28,996 nucleotides of DNA from Hylemonella sp. UBA6679 (GCA_002454975.1 DKJZ01000076.1:1-28996), one strand, 5' to 3'; positions 14,009 through 24,018 are shown, numbered from the stretch's first letter. Numbers and translations: made by a program. The notes: a model not told the origin generated them from the letters alone.

Positions 14009-15424
14009 TCAAGGCGCAACACTGCCCGGCCAGCCACCACCCAGGGCCTTGACCAGGTCCACGTGCGCGGCCAGGCGCGCAGCACGGGCCCGCACCAGGA
14101 CGAGCTCGGCGTCGTTGAGGTTGCGCTTGGCATCGAGCACTTGGGCCGAAGCGCTGTAGCCCGAGGCCTCGCGCAATTCGGTCAGGCGCAGGTTGTCGGA
14201 CAGCGCGTCACGCTGCTGCGTCAAGACAGCAATCGAGGCTTGCCACTGCTCGGTGCTGACCAGGGCATCACGCACATCGCGCAAAGCACCCAACACCACT
14301 TGCTGGTAATTGGCCGCCAGCTGGCGCTGTTGGGCACTCACCTGGGCCACCACAGCGTCGCGCCGGCCAGCATCAAAAATAGGCGCCAAGATGTTCAAGC
14401 CCAAAGCAAATGTGAAGGCTTCGGGCTTGAGCAAGTTGCTCAAATCCGCGCTTTGCGCGCCTGTGGCTGCCGTGAGGCTCAGGGTGGGGAACAGGGCCGC
14501 ACGCGCCACGCCGATGCGGGCATTGGCCCCCATGAGCTGGGCCTGGGCTTCACGCACATCTGGGCGCGCCTCGAGCAAAGCTGAAGGCAAACCGGGCGGC
14601 ACGTTCGGGGCGAGCGGCAAGTCGCTGCGCGCGGCCACCACCAAACCGGGCTGGTTCACCAGCACAGCCACCAGGTTTTGCGCCAAGCTGCGCTGACGTT
14701 GGGTGTCAGCAATTTGCGACTGCAGGCTCAACACCGCGGGCTGCGCGGCTTGCACATCGAGCTGCGAGGCCAAACCGCCCGCCTGGCGGCGCTGGGTGAT
14801 GGCCAGCGTGTCTTGCCGGGTTTGCAAATTGTTTTGCAAGAGTGCGAGCTGGGCATCGAGCGAACGCAGGTTCACCCAGGACTGCACCAGCGCAGCCGCC
14901 AATGTGGTGTGCACCGTGGCCTGCGCGTAGCGACTGGCCAGCGCTTGCGCACGCGCGGCCTGGTCAGCACTGCGCACACGGCCCCACACATCCAGCTCGT
15001 AACTCGTGCTCAGGTTCAGCACGCGGTCGCTGCGCACCACGGGCACACCAGCGGGCACAGGCGTTGTGCCGAGCTGTGTGACCCGGTTGTTCACGCCGCC
15101 CAGTGCCAGGTTGACTTCGGGGAACAAGCTCGCACCGGCCTGGCGCAGCAAGGCATCGGCTTCCTCGACCCTGGCTGCTGCAATCCGTGTTTGCGGGCTC
15201 TCCAGCAACGCTTTGTTGACCCACTGGTTGAGCTCTGGGTCACCCAGGGTTTCCCACCAAGGTGACAAGCTGGTTTGTGCCTGCTCAGCCGGGGTGAATG
15301 CTGCTGCGCTGGTGTAGGCAGCAGGCAATGCCACCGCGGGCCGCTGCCAAGCTGGCCCCATGGTGCAAGCCGACAGGGCCGCAACACACAACGCCACCAA
15401 GGGGTAGGTGCGTGCGCGGCTCAT
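14009..15424 (-). CDS. RND efflux outer-membrane channel lipoprotein (NodT/OprM family)
   Basis: TolC-like trimeric outer-membrane exit duct for the two upstream RND pumps. The 471 residues start with a lipoprotein signal peptide ending at LSAC (lipidated Cys20), followed by TMGPAWQRPAVALPAAY, a typical NodT/OprM start. The two-fold repeated OEP domains include ARVEEADALLRQAGASLFPE, DVWGRVRSADQAARAQALAS, ARPDVREAQAQLMGANARIG and FDAGRRDAVV. The ATG at 15424 overlaps the stop of the pump gene (ATGA), so it is translationally coupled. It is the only channel gene in the cluster, which suggests that both pumps share it. Substrates are unknown. Confidence 0.94.
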   Translation of the reverse strand: MSRARTYPLVALCVAALSACTMGPAWQRPAVALPAAYTSAAAFTPAEQAQTSLSPWWETLGDPELNQWVNKALLESPQTRIAAARVEEADALLRQAGASLFPEVNLALGGVNNRVTQLGTTPVPAGVPVVRSDRVLNLSTSYELDVWGRVRSADQAARAQALASRYAQATVHTTLAAALVQSWVNLRSLDAQLALLQNNLQTRQDTLAITQRRQAGGLASQLDVQAAQPAVLSLQSQIADTQRQRSLAQNLVAVLVNQPGLVVAARSDLPLAPNVPPGLPSALLEARPDVREAQAQLMGANARIGVARAALFPTLSLTAATGAQSADLSNLLKPEAFTFALGLNILAPIFDAGRRDAVVAQVSAQQRQLAANYQQVVLGALRDVRDALVSTEQWQASIAVLTQQRDALSDNLRLTELREASGYSASAQVLDAKRNLNDAELVLVRARAARLAAHVDLVKALGGGWPGSVAP

Positions 15425-18400
15425 GGCTGTTCTCCTGCCGTGTTTGTGGGTGCTTGGTCTTTGCGCGACAACCACTGGAAAAACAAGGGGATGAACAAGG
15501 TGGCGACAAAGGTCGCCACGATCATGCCGCCAAACACGCCTGTGCCCATGGAGCGACGTGCGGCAGAACCCGCCCCGCTCGACACCAGCAAAGGCAGCAC
15601 GCCCAACACAAACGCCAGCGAGGTCATGATGATGGGGCGCAAGCGTAAACGTGCCGCCTCCAACGCTGCTTGCGCCACGACCATGCCTTGCGCGCGTTTT
15701 TGGGCGGCAAACTCCACGATCAAAATCGCGTTTTTAGAGGCCAAACCTATGAGCACCACGATGCCAATCTGAAAGTACACATCGTTGGGCATGCCCCGAA
15801 TCATCACCGCGAGCAAGGCGCCCAAGGCTGCGAAGGGCACCGCCAAAATCACCGCCACCGGCAACGACCAGGTCTCGTACTGCGCTGCCAAAATCAGAAA
15901 CACCATCACGATGCCAAAGCCAAAGGCGAGCAAAGCCGCTTTGCCGGTTTGCTTTTCTTGGAAGGCCTGGCCGCTCCAAGACAGGGTGTAGCCTTCGGGC
16001 AGCACCCGTGTGGCGATCTCTTCAACCGCCTTGATGGCCTCGCCCGAGCTCACGCCCGGCGCGCTGTTGCCCAGCACCTTGGTGGCCAAAAAGCCATTGA
16101 AGCGCTCGAGCTGCTCAGCCCCGGTGATTTGGCGCACCTCGACCAGTGCCGCCAACGGAATCATGGCGCCTGAGGAAGAGCGCACCTGCACCCGACCAAT
16201 GTCTTCGGGCTTGGCGCGGTAAGCCGCATCGGCTTGCATCAGCACACGGTAGGTGCGGCCAGATTTGTTGAAGTCGTTGACATACATCGCCCCGATGGTG
16301 CTTTGCAAAGCGTCAAACACCTCAGGCAGCGGCACGCCCAGCGCCATGGCTTTTTCGCGGTTGAGGTCGATGTAGAGCTGGGGCGAAGTTGGTCGGAAAA
16401 ACGAGTTCACACCGGTCAGGCGCGGGTCTTTGCGCAACTCCTCCAAAAAGATGCGCAGCACCTCAGCGAGCTTGCGCGGATCAGGGTCGGCGCGGCTTTG
16501 CAAAAACACCTCAAAACCACCGGCCAAACCAATGCCACGGATGGGCGCTGGGTTGAAGAAGAACAGCAAGCCCTCGCGAAACGCGCCGGCTTTGGGCGTG
16601 TTGGCTTTGACAAAATCGAAGGTGGTGCCGTCGCGCTCGCTCCAGGGCTCGAAGGTGATGAACATGGTGGCCGCGTTGTTGCGGTTGGCACCGGCCACCA
16701 CATCCAGCCCCACCAGCGAGGTCACATGGTCGACCCCAGGTTCTTTTTTAACCTGCTCAAGAATGCGCTTGTTCATGCCAGCGGTACGCTGCAGCGTGGC
16801 CGCATCGGGCAAGGCATGCGTGCCAATCACAAAGCCGCGGTCTTCGGAGGGCACAAAGCCCGTGGGCGTCATGCGAAACAGCACCACCGTGGCCACCACC
16901 ACCATCAAAAACAACACCAGGCCAATGCGGCTGTGGCGCAAGGTGCTGCCCACAATGCGGGTGTAGCGATCGGTGAACCAGTCAAACCCTCGGTTGAATC
17001 GCCTGAAGATGGGGGCCTCGTGGTGACCAGGCTTGAGCAGCAAGGCACACAGGGCCGGGGTGAGTGTCAAGGCCACCAAGCCAGAGATGACAACAGCCAC
17101 GGCAATCGTAGCGGCAAACTGTTGGTAGAGCTTGCCAGCAATGCCGCCCAGGAAAGCCACGGGCACAAACACCGCGCACAGCACCAGCACAATGGCCACC
17201 ACCGCCCCCGAGACTTCGTGCATGGCTTGGATCGAGGCATCCTTGGCCGACAAACCCTCGGTGCGCATGAGGCGCTCGACGTTTTCCAGCACCACAATCG
17301 CATCGTCCACGACGATGCCAATGGCCAAGACCATGGCAAACAGCGTGAACTGGTTGATGGAAAAACCAAACGCCCACAAACCAGCCGCTGTACCGATCAG
17401 CGAGACCGGCACCGCAATCATTGGGATGAGCGTGGCACGCCAGCTTTGCAAAAACACAAACACCACCACCACCACCAGCAAGGCAGCTTCGAGCAGGGTC
17501 ACCAACACCTCTTTGATCGAGGCACTCACCACAGCCGTGGTGTCAAAAGGCACCACGTATTCCACATCGCTCGGAAAACGGGTTTTGAGGTCTTCAAGCT
17601 TGGCGCGAACCGCTTTGGCCGTGTCTAGCGCGTTGGCGCCAGACTGCAAGTACACCAACATCGACACCGAGGGCAAGCCATCCAAGCTGCTTTGCTGCTC
17701 ATACGACTGCGCACCCAGCTCCAGGCGAGCCACATCACGCAAACGCAAGGTGCCATTGGGGCCGCCCGATCGCACGATGATGTTGCCGAACTCTTCGGGC
17801 TGCAGCAAACGGCCTTGGGTGGTGGCCGTCATCACCAAAGCTTGGCCAGGCAAAGCGGGCTCGCTGCCAATTTTGCCGGTGGCGTACTGGGCGTTTTGCG
17901 CGCGTACCGCGCTGGCCACGTCGCTGGAGGTCACGCCAAGTTGGGCCATGCGCTCGGGGTTGAGCCAGATGCGCATGGCGTAATCGCGCGCACCGATCAA
18001 AATCACATCGCCCACACCGCCCACCCGCTTGAGCTCATCGACCATGTTGATCGAGGTGTAGTTGCTCAAGAAAATCGGGTCGCGTGTGCCCGTGGGCGAA
18101 CGCACGGCGGCCAGCAGCAAGATGTCGTTGGAGCGCTTGAGCACGGTCACACCGGTGCGGCGCACCTCGTCGGGCAAACGCGGCAGCGCAATCTGCACGC
18201 GGTTGTTCACTGCCACCGTGTTCTGGTTGCCGTTGGTGCCCGGGGCAAAGGTGACGGTGATGGTCAGGGTGCCGTCGGCACTGGCCGAGGAGTTGAAGTA
18301 GAGGATGCCCTCAATCCCGCTGAGCTGCTCCTCGATGGGAGCGGCCACGGTGCGGGTCAGGGTCTCGGCACTGGCACCTGGGTAGTTGGTGGTGATGGTG

Positions 18401-18528
18401 ACTGTGGGCGGGGCCACCTCGGGGTACTCAGCCACAGGCAGCGCTGTGAGCGCCACCAGACCGGCCAGCACAATGATGAGCGAGATGACCGAGGCGAACA
18501 CCGGCCGGTTGATGAAAAAGCGAAACAT
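15421..18528 (-). CDS. RND multidrug efflux pump, AcrB/MexF-like (HAE1 family)
   Basis: Proton-driven inner-membrane trimeric transporter, 1035 residues. It begins with MFRFFINRPVFASVISLII; the canonical EYPEVAPPTVTITTNYPGAS and the porter domains follow. Proton-relay aspartates Asp408-Asp409 lie in transmembrane helix 4 (GIVVDDAIVVLENVER), and the helix-10 lysine in GLASKNAILIVEFA. Length and motifs fit hydrophobe/amphiphile pumps such as AcrB and MexF. The ATG at 18528 begins the conserved N-terminus, 13 bases after the adaptor stop. It forms a pair with the lipoprotein adaptor upstream and is coupled to the channel gene downstream. Drug range cannot be told from sequence. Confidence 0.95.
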   Translation of the reverse strand: MFRFFINRPVFASVISLIIVLAGLVALTALPVAEYPEVAPPTVTITTNYPGASAETLTRTVAAPIEEQLSGIEGILYFNSSASADGTLTITVTFAPGTNGNQNTVAVNNRVQIALPRLPDEVRRTGVTVLKRSNDILLLAAVRSPTGTRDPIFLSNYTSINMVDELKRVGGVGDVILIGARDYAMRIWLNPERMAQLGVTSSDVASAVRAQNAQYATGKIGSEPALPGQALVMTATTQGRLLQPEEFGNIIVRSGGPNGTLRLRDVARLELGAQSYEQQSSLDGLPSVSMLVYLQSGANALDTAKAVRAKLEDLKTRFPSDVEYVVPFDTTAVVSASIKEVLVTLLEAALLVVVVVFVFLQSWRATLIPMIAVPVSLIGTAAGLWAFGFSINQFTLFAMVLAIGIVVDDAIVVLENVERLMRTEGLSAKDASIQAMHEVSGAVVAIVLVLCAVFVPVAFLGGIAGKLYQQFAATIAVAVVISGLVALTLTPALCALLLKPGHHEAPIFRRFNRGFDWFTDRYTRIVGSTLRHSRIGLVLFLMVVVATVVLFRMTPTGFVPSEDRGFVIGTHALPDAATLQRTAGMNKRILEQVKKEPGVDHVTSLVGLDVVAGANRNNAATMFITFEPWSERDGTTFDFVKANTPKAGAFREGLLFFFNPAPIRGIGLAGGFEVFLQSRADPDPRKLAEVLRIFLEELRKDPRLTGVNSFFRPTSPQLYIDLNREKAMALGVPLPEVFDALQSTIGAMYVNDFNKSGRTYRVLMQADAAYRAKPEDIGRVQVRSSSGAMIPLAALVEVRQITGAEQLERFNGFLATKVLGNSAPGVSSGEAIKAVEEIATRVLPEGYTLSWSGQAFQEKQTGKAALLAFGFGIVMVFLILAAQYETWSLPVAVILAVPFAALGALLAVMIRGMPNDVYFQIGIVVLIGLASKNAILIVEFAAQKRAQGMVVAQAALEAARLRLRPIIMTSLAFVLGVLPLLVSSGAGSAARRSMGTGVFGGMIVATFVATLFIPLFFQWLSRKDQAPTNTAGEQP

Positions 18529-18541
18529 GCGTGAACCCCGC

Positions 18542-19648
18542 TTACTTGGCCGCGGCCGGAGCAGCGCCTGGCACCACAGGCTTGACCACCGCGCCGGGGC
18601 GCACGCGCAGCAAATTGTCGGCAATCACCTGCTCACCGTCTTTGAGGCCGCCAACCACCACCCATTGGTTGCCCGACCAACCGTCGGTTTTGAGCGGACG
18701 CACCATGGCTTTGTTTTCCTCGCCCAACACATACACAAAGCGACCCTGGTCGTTTTGCAACACCGCGGTTTGCGGCAGCAAGATGGCGCTGCGCATGCCC
18801 ACCGTGAGCGCCACGCGCACAAACTGCCCAGGCAAAACCTCGAGCTTGGTGTTGTCAAACTCAGCGCGCAAGCCTATGGTCGACAAACGCGGATCGACCT
18901 GCCCAGCCTCAAAGTTGACACGACCAGGCGAGCTCACCCGCTGGCCGCTGGCCAGGGTCAGCGCCACCTGCGCATTGGCCAGACCACCAGGCTTGCCCCG
19001 CAGCGCTGTGGCCTCTTGGTCAGAGAGCGAAAAACGCACCCAAATCGGCGAGGTTTGCACCAGGGTGGTCAGCAGGCTGTCGGTGCCAGCGTTGACCAAG
19101 GCACCTTCGGAGCGTTCGGCCCGACCGGTCACACCGCTGATGGGCGCAAGCACCCGGGTGTAGCTCAGGTTGAGCTCGGCCTGGTTGAGCGCGGCTTTGC
19201 TCGCTTCCATGGTGGCTTGCAACGTGGCACGCAGCGAGCCAGCATCGTCGGCTTCTTTTTGGCTCACGGCTTTTTGGGCCGCCAATTCTTTGAGGCGGCG
19301 CTCTTCACGCACCGCCTGCTCCAGGCGGGCTTGTTGCTCACTGAGCTGCGCTTTGGCGCGGGCCAGCTCAATCTCAAATGGGGCTGGGTCGATCTGGAAC
19401 AGCGGCTGACCCGCCGCAACCACCTGCCCCTCGTTGTAGAGCCTCTTGGTGAGAATGCCACCCACCCGGGCACGTACCTCGACCTGACGCACACCCTCGG
19501 TCTGACCGCTGACCTCCACAACCTTGGGTACCTGGCTGCTGGTGACCTGGATCACCGCCACCGCTGGCGGGGGTGGCGAAGGCGGCGCTTCGGGCGTTTT
19601 GTTACAGGCGGCCAGGGTCAGCAGGCACAGGGGGAAAAACAACTTCAT
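18542..19648 (-). CDS. RND periplasmic adaptor lipoprotein (AcrA-like)
   Basis: Membrane fusion protein bridging the AcrB-like pump and the outer-membrane channel. It has 368 residues, with a lipoprotein signal ending TLAAC (lipidated Cys15). A proline-rich linker is followed by the biotinyl-lipoyl half VEVRARVGGILTKRLYNEG and VVAAGQPLFQIDPAPFE. A coiled-coil hairpin (about 100-150) leads to the second lipoyl half LSYTRVLAPISGVTGRAE and the beta-barrel and proximal domains (LLPQTAVLQNDQGRFVYVL). The ATG at 19648 gives a proper signal peptide, with a GAGAG ribosome-binding site upstream. It lies 29 bases after the first pump gene, inside the same operon. Confidence 0.95.
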   Translation of the reverse strand: MKLFFPLCLLTLAACNKTPEAPPSPPPPAVAVIQVTSSQVPKVVEVSGQTEGVRQVEVRARVGGILTKRLYNEGQVVAAGQPLFQIDPAPFEIELARAKAQLSEQQARLEQAVREERRLKELAAQKAVSQKEADDAGSLRATLQATMEASKAALNQAELNLSYTRVLAPISGVTGRAERSEGALVNAGTDSLLTTLVQTSPIWVRFSLSDQEATALRGKPGGLANAQVALTLASGQRVSSPGRVNFEAGQVDPRLSTIGLRAEFDNTKLEVLPGQFVRVALTVGMRSAILLPQTAVLQNDQGRFVYVLGEENKAMVRPLKTDGWSGNQWVVVGGLKDGEQVIADNLLRVRPGAVVKPVVPGAAPAAAK

Positions 19649-19677
19649 AGCAACTCTCAAATTCGTGCAGCGCACCT

Positions 19678-22600
19678 TCAAGCCTGACCAACTTTGAGCG
19701 GGCCTTGGCCAGCCCAGGGGTCCAGGTACAAATAAATCACCGGCGTGATGTAGAGCGTGATGACTTGCGAGAACAGCAAGCCGCCCACCACCGCAATGCC
19801 CAAAGGCGCACGCAACTCAGCACCAGCACCCAGCCCCAAGGCAATGGGCAGTGCGCCCATGAGCGCGGCCAAGGTGGTCATGATGATGGGCCTAAAGCGC
19901 AGCACACAGGCTTGGCGTATCGCCTCTTCGGGTGACATGCCGTGGTTGCGCTGGGCATCGAGCGCGAAGTCGATCATCATGATCGCGTTCTTTTTCACAA
20001 TGCCGATGAGCATCAAAATACCAATGGTGGCAATCAAGGTCAGATCCATCTTGAACCACCACAAAAACAGCAAAGCGCCCACCGCTGCAGACGGCAGGCC
20101 CGCCAAAATGGTCAGCGGGTGGATGTAGCTTTCATAGAGCACACCCAGCAGGATGTAAATGACCGCCAAGGCCACCCCAATCAGGATGAGCTGGCTCGAC
20201 TGCGAACCTTTGAACACCGCCGCGTCGCCCCCGTAACTGGTGATGATGGACGGTGGCAAACGCAGTTCTTGGGTGAACTGGGCAATTTTTTCTGTGGCGA
20301 TGCCCAGCGGAAAATCTGGCGCGAGGTTGAACGAGATGGTGATGGCCTGCAACTGCCCCTGGTGGTTCACCGCGGTGGGGCCAATCACGCGCTGCACCGA
20401 CACCATCGACGACAAGGGCACCACCTGCTGGGTCAAGCGTGAGCGCACATGGAGCTTGCTGATGGCGTCCTCAAACTGGCGGGCTTGCTCGGGCGCTTCC
20501 AAAATCACCTGGTAGCTGTTGACAGGCGTGAAGATGGTTGATATTTGCCGCTCGCCAAACGCGTTGTAGAGCGCATTGCGGATGTCTTGCATGGTCACGC
20601 CCAAGGCGCCGGCTTTGTCGCGGTCCACCGCGATGTTGGCTTGCAGGCCGCGGATTTGCGAGTCGCTGGTCACATCTCGAAACCCTGGGTCGGTGCGCAT
20701 GCGCTGCTGCAATTTGTTGGACCACTCGTTGAGCGCCTCAGAGCTCACGCTTTGCATGACGTACTGGTAGCGGCTCTTCGACACCTTGCCGCCTAGCTGC
20801 AGGTTTTGCACCGGGCGCATGAACACCTGCACGCCAGGCACACGGGCTTTGGCCCGCAGGTTCTCAATGACCTTGCCAATCGGTGGGCGCTCGCTGCGGT
20901 CTTTGAGCACCACAAACATGCGCCCCGTGCTCATCTGTTGCGGGTTGGTGGGCGGCGAGCCCACAAACGACGAGAGGTAGTCCACCGCAGGGTCGGCACG
21001 CAAAACCTCGGCCAAGCGCGACTGCATCTCGTACATGGCCTCGTAGGAGATGTCCTCGGGCGCCTCCACAATCATCTGAATCTGACCGATGTCTTCTTCT
21101 GGGAAAAAACCTTTGGGGCTGATTTGCACCAACCATACCGACAGACCAAAGGTGCCAAAAGCCACGGCCAGCACCACGGGTCGCCAGCGCAAGGCCACAT
21201 CCAAACTGCGGGCGTAAGCTTGAAGGATGGCGGCAAACATGCGCTCAAACGCACGGCCCAGGGCATGGTCGGGCGGGTGACCTGCAGGTAAAAAACGGCT
21301 GGCCAACATGGGCACGAGCGTGAGCGACACCACAGCCGACACCAGCACGGCCAGCGAGACCACCACCGCAAACTCATGGAACAACAGGCCAATCACGCCG
21401 GGCATGAAAAAGATGGGGATGAACACCGCCACCAGAGAGATAGAAATCGACAAAATGGTGAACGACATTTCGCGCCCGCCGCGCAAAGCGGCCTCCATGG
21501 GCGTCATGCCGTCTTCAATGTGGCGCACGATGTTTTCAAGCATCACAATCGCGTCGTCCACCACCAGCCCCACCGCCAGGGTGATGCCCAGCAATGAGAT
21601 GTTGTTGAGGCTGTAGCCCAAGGGGTAGAGCAAGGCCACCGCGCCGATGAGCGAGACGGGCAGGCTCAGCGTGGGGATGATGGTGGCTGCAGCATGGCGC
21701 AGAAAAATAAAGATCACCAAAATCACCAGCACCACCGTGAGCACCAAGGACAGCTTGACGTCGTGGATGGCCTCGCGAATGGAGAGCGATCGGTCATTGA
21801 GCGGCAAGACATCGATAGAGGCCGGCATCTGCTCTTTGAAGCGAGGCAGCAAGGCCTTGATTTGGTCAATCACCTCAACCGTGTTGGCATTGGGTTGGCG
21901 CTGGATCGACAAAATGATGCCGCGCTGGCCGTTGTAGCTTGCCGCTGTTCGCACCGACTCAAAGCTCTCGTCAACCTCGGCCACATCTTTGAGACGCACG
22001 ATGTTGCCGTTTTTGCTCGCCACAATCAGCTGCGCGAACTCGTCTGCGCGCACCAAGGCTTTGTTGGTGGTGATGGTCAGCAGCTGTTTGGGGCCGTCCA
22101 AGGTGCCCACTGGGGTGTTGGTGTTGGCACTGGCCACGGCCTGCTGCACATCCTCCATGGTCATGCCCCGAGAGGCCAGGGCATCGGGCTTGGCACGCAC
22201 ACGCACCGCATATCGTTTTTGGCCGTTGACGTTGACCAGCGCCACCCCGCTGATGGTGGAGATGGTGGGCGCGATGAGGTTCTCGGCGTAGTCGTTGAGC
22301 TCCGACAAGCTCATGCTGGGCGAGGTCATGGCCACAAACAGCACGGGCGCATCAGCCGGGTTGACCTTGCGGTAGGACGGCGGGTTGACCATCTCCACTG
22401 GCAAAGAACGCTGGGCGCGCAACAAGGCCGCTTGCACATCCACCGCCACCAAGTCCACGTCTTTGTCGGGGGTGAATTCAAGTGTGATGCTGGTCGCCCC
22501 AAGAATGTTGGTGGAGCTGATCACACTGATGCCGTCGATGGTGGAGAACTGCTTCTCCAGCGGCAGGGCCACGGCCGAAGCCATGGTCTCGGGGCTGGCG

Positions 22601-22758
22601 CCCGGAAAAATCGCTGTGACACTGATCACCGGCGAGTTGTAGCGGGGCAGCGCCGCCACCGGCAGCTTGAGGTAGGCCAAGAACCCAGCCAAGACCACCG
22701 AGAGGGTGAGCAGCACGGTCATGACCGGGCGCTCAATGCAGATCCGGGCGATGTTCAT
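19678..22758 (-). CDS. RND efflux pump, MdtB/MdtC-like
   Basis: Inner-membrane RND transporter of 1026 residues, closer to MdtB/MdtC/MuxB than to AcrB. Signs are ISVTAIFPGASPETMASAVA, PPSYRKVNPADAPVLFVAMT and VSLIGAVALLYPLGYSLNNI. Helix 4 keeps both proton-relay aspartates (Asp401-Asp402 in GLVVDDAIVMLENIVRH), and helix 10 keeps the lysine (GIVKKNAIMMIDFAL). In the mdtABC and muxABC systems two such pumps form a heterotrimer; here only one is present, so a homotrimer is likely. The ATG at 22758 overlaps the stop of its adaptor gene (ATGA). Confidence 0.95.
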   Translation of the reverse strand: MNIARICIERPVMTVLLTLSVVLAGFLAYLKLPVAALPRYNSPVISVTAIFPGASPETMASAVALPLEKQFSTIDGISVISSTNILGATSITLEFTPDKDVDLVAVDVQAALLRAQRSLPVEMVNPPSYRKVNPADAPVLFVAMTSPSMSLSELNDYAENLIAPTISTISGVALVNVNGQKRYAVRVRAKPDALASRGMTMEDVQQAVASANTNTPVGTLDGPKQLLTITTNKALVRADEFAQLIVASKNGNIVRLKDVAEVDESFESVRTAASYNGQRGIILSIQRQPNANTVEVIDQIKALLPRFKEQMPASIDVLPLNDRSLSIREAIHDVKLSLVLTVVLVILVIFIFLRHAAATIIPTLSLPVSLIGAVALLYPLGYSLNNISLLGITLAVGLVVDDAIVMLENIVRHIEDGMTPMEAALRGGREMSFTILSISISLVAVFIPIFFMPGVIGLLFHEFAVVVSLAVLVSAVVSLTLVPMLASRFLPAGHPPDHALGRAFERMFAAILQAYARSLDVALRWRPVVLAVAFGTFGLSVWLVQISPKGFFPEEDIGQIQMIVEAPEDISYEAMYEMQSRLAEVLRADPAVDYLSSFVGSPPTNPQQMSTGRMFVVLKDRSERPPIGKVIENLRAKARVPGVQVFMRPVQNLQLGGKVSKSRYQYVMQSVSSEALNEWSNKLQQRMRTDPGFRDVTSDSQIRGLQANIAVDRDKAGALGVTMQDIRNALYNAFGERQISTIFTPVNSYQVILEAPEQARQFEDAISKLHVRSRLTQQVVPLSSMVSVQRVIGPTAVNHQGQLQAITISFNLAPDFPLGIATEKIAQFTQELRLPPSIITSYGGDAAVFKGSQSSQLILIGVALAVIYILLGVLYESYIHPLTILAGLPSAAVGALLFLWWFKMDLTLIATIGILMLIGIVKKNAIMMIDFALDAQRNHGMSPEEAIRQACVLRFRPIIMTTLAALMGALPIALGLGAGAELRAPLGIAVVGGLLFSQVITLYITPVIYLYLDPWAGQGPLKVGQA

Positions 22759-23939
22759 GGTTTGGTGCTTGCTTCTGTTTTAGGAGCAGCTGAACCAGTA
22801 TTGGCGCTGATCAAACGCACTTTTGAGCCTGGACGTAAATTTTGTTTACCGTCCACAATGACCTGGTCGGTTTCGCGCACACCCTCAACCACCATGCGTG
22901 CGCCGTAGGTGTGCAAGACCTTCACTGGCTTTTGCTGCGCGGTGTTTTCAGCATCCACCACATACACAAACTTGCCGTTAATGCTGGTGACGAAGGCGTT
23001 GATGGGCAAGGTGTTCACGGCTTGCAGGGTTTGGAGCTGCAAGCGGGTAGGCACAAACTGCCCAGGCCAGAGCAACATCCCCGGGTTGGCAAACTCGGCT
23101 TTGGATTTGATGGTGCCGGTCGCAGCGTCTACGGTGCTGTCGGCAAAGTACAGCTTGCCGCTCATGGGCTGTGTGGTGCCAGGCAAGGTGATGCTCACGC
23201 CCGCTTTGACACCTGCGGCTGCACCAGCGCTCGTACCCTTGGCCGACAAGGCCTGGTGCAAACTAGCCAAGCTGCTCTCGGGAACGCTGAACTGCACCGC
23301 CACCGGGTCCACTTGCGTGATGGCCAGCAAGGGCGCCCCACCCGCTTGCACCAAGGAGCCTTCAAACACCGCAATGCTGCCCAAGCGGCCACTCGCAGGG
23401 GCCACGATGCGGTCGTAGTCCAGGCTCAGCTGCGCGGCTTGCAGCGCTGCCCGGTCGGCAGCCAGGGCAGCGGTTTGTGCCTCCCACTGGGTTTGGCTGC
23501 TGTCCAGGGCGCTTTGCGAAATGAAGTTTTGCGCGCGCAGGTCGCGGGCGCGCTGGTATTGACGCTCATAGTCTGCTGCTAAGGCCTGGTTACGGGCAAG
23601 TTGGGCCTGCAGCTTTTCAAAGTTGGCGCGGTCAGCACGGTCATCCAAAGAAAAAAGCAGCTTGCCTTGACGCACGAACTGCCCTTCTTTGACGTGGATT
23701 TTTTTGATCAGGTTGCTGGTTTGTGCCCTGACCTCGACCGTCTTGAGCGAGACCACCGTGCCGTTGACCTCCAGCACCACAGGCACGTCTTCAAGCTTGG
23801 GCTTGACCACGCCCACCGCTTGCTCGGCGGGACCTTTGGGCTTGGCAGGCGCCTGCTCTTGTGCACGCTGACTGAACAAGACCCAGCCGCCAGCGGCCAA
23901 GGCCAGCACCAAAGCGGCCAGCAGAAATTTTTTTGTCAT
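22755..23939 (-). CDS. RND periplasmic adaptor (MdtA-like), first gene of the efflux operon
   Basis: Membrane fusion protein of 394 residues pairing with the MdtB/C-like pump. The N-terminus (KKFLLAALVLALAAGGWVLF) is an uncleaved anchor or signal without a lipobox cysteine, unlike the second adaptor. Lipoyl halves are VEVRAQTSNLIKKIHVKEGQ and LDYDRIVAPASGRLGSIAVF, flanking a coiled-coil hairpin (about 105-165). The beta-barrel segment contains QVDPVAVQFSVPESSL and the C-terminal part LPINAFVTSINGKFVYVVD. A candidate promoter with a flanking inverted repeat lies 50-90 bases upstream. It starts the adaptor-pump-adaptor-pump-channel operon. Confidence 0.95.
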   Translation of the reverse strand: MTKKFLLAALVLALAAGGWVLFSQRAQEQAPAKPKGPAEQAVGVVKPKLEDVPVVLEVNGTVVSLKTVEVRAQTSNLIKKIHVKEGQFVRQGKLLFSLDDRADRANFEKLQAQLARNQALAADYERQYQRARDLRAQNFISQSALDSSQTQWEAQTAALAADRAALQAAQLSLDYDRIVAPASGRLGSIAVFEGSLVQAGGAPLLAITQVDPVAVQFSVPESSLASLHQALSAKGTSAGAAAGVKAGVSITLPGTTQPMSGKLYFADSTVDAATGTIKSKAEFANPGMLLWPGQFVPTRLQLQTLQAVNTLPINAFVTSINGKFVYVVDAENTAQQKPVKVLHTYGARMVVEGVRETDQVIVDGKQNLRPGSKVRLISANTGSAAPKTEASTKP

Positions 23940-23990
23940 GGACTGTTCCGTGAAGCAGAAAGCTGGCGCTAAACCAAGCTGATAGCCATG

Positions 23991-24018
23991 AATGTAGCAG
24001 GGTCTCCGAGCTTGCCAA
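23991..24018 (-). promoter_or_regulatory. Candidate sigma70 promoter of the efflux operon
   Basis: On the minus strand TTGGCA (24018-24013, five of six to TTGACA) is followed after 16 bases by TACATT (23996-23991). The latter is preceded by TGC, so it is an extended -10. Transcription would start near 23984, giving a leader of about 45 bases before the ATG at 23939. It lies entirely in the 109-base gap between rnhA and the first adaptor gene. Confidence 0.55.

Noticed and set aside
16234..17628. 464-residue plus-strand reading frame opposite the AcrB-like pump
   Set aside because: Histidine/glutamine-rich antisense shadow typical of GC-rich codon bias; the opposite strand encodes a complete RND pump.
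21694..22908. 404-residue plus-strand reading frame opposite the MdtB/C-like pump
   Set aside because: Same kind of antisense shadow, with no recognisable domain.
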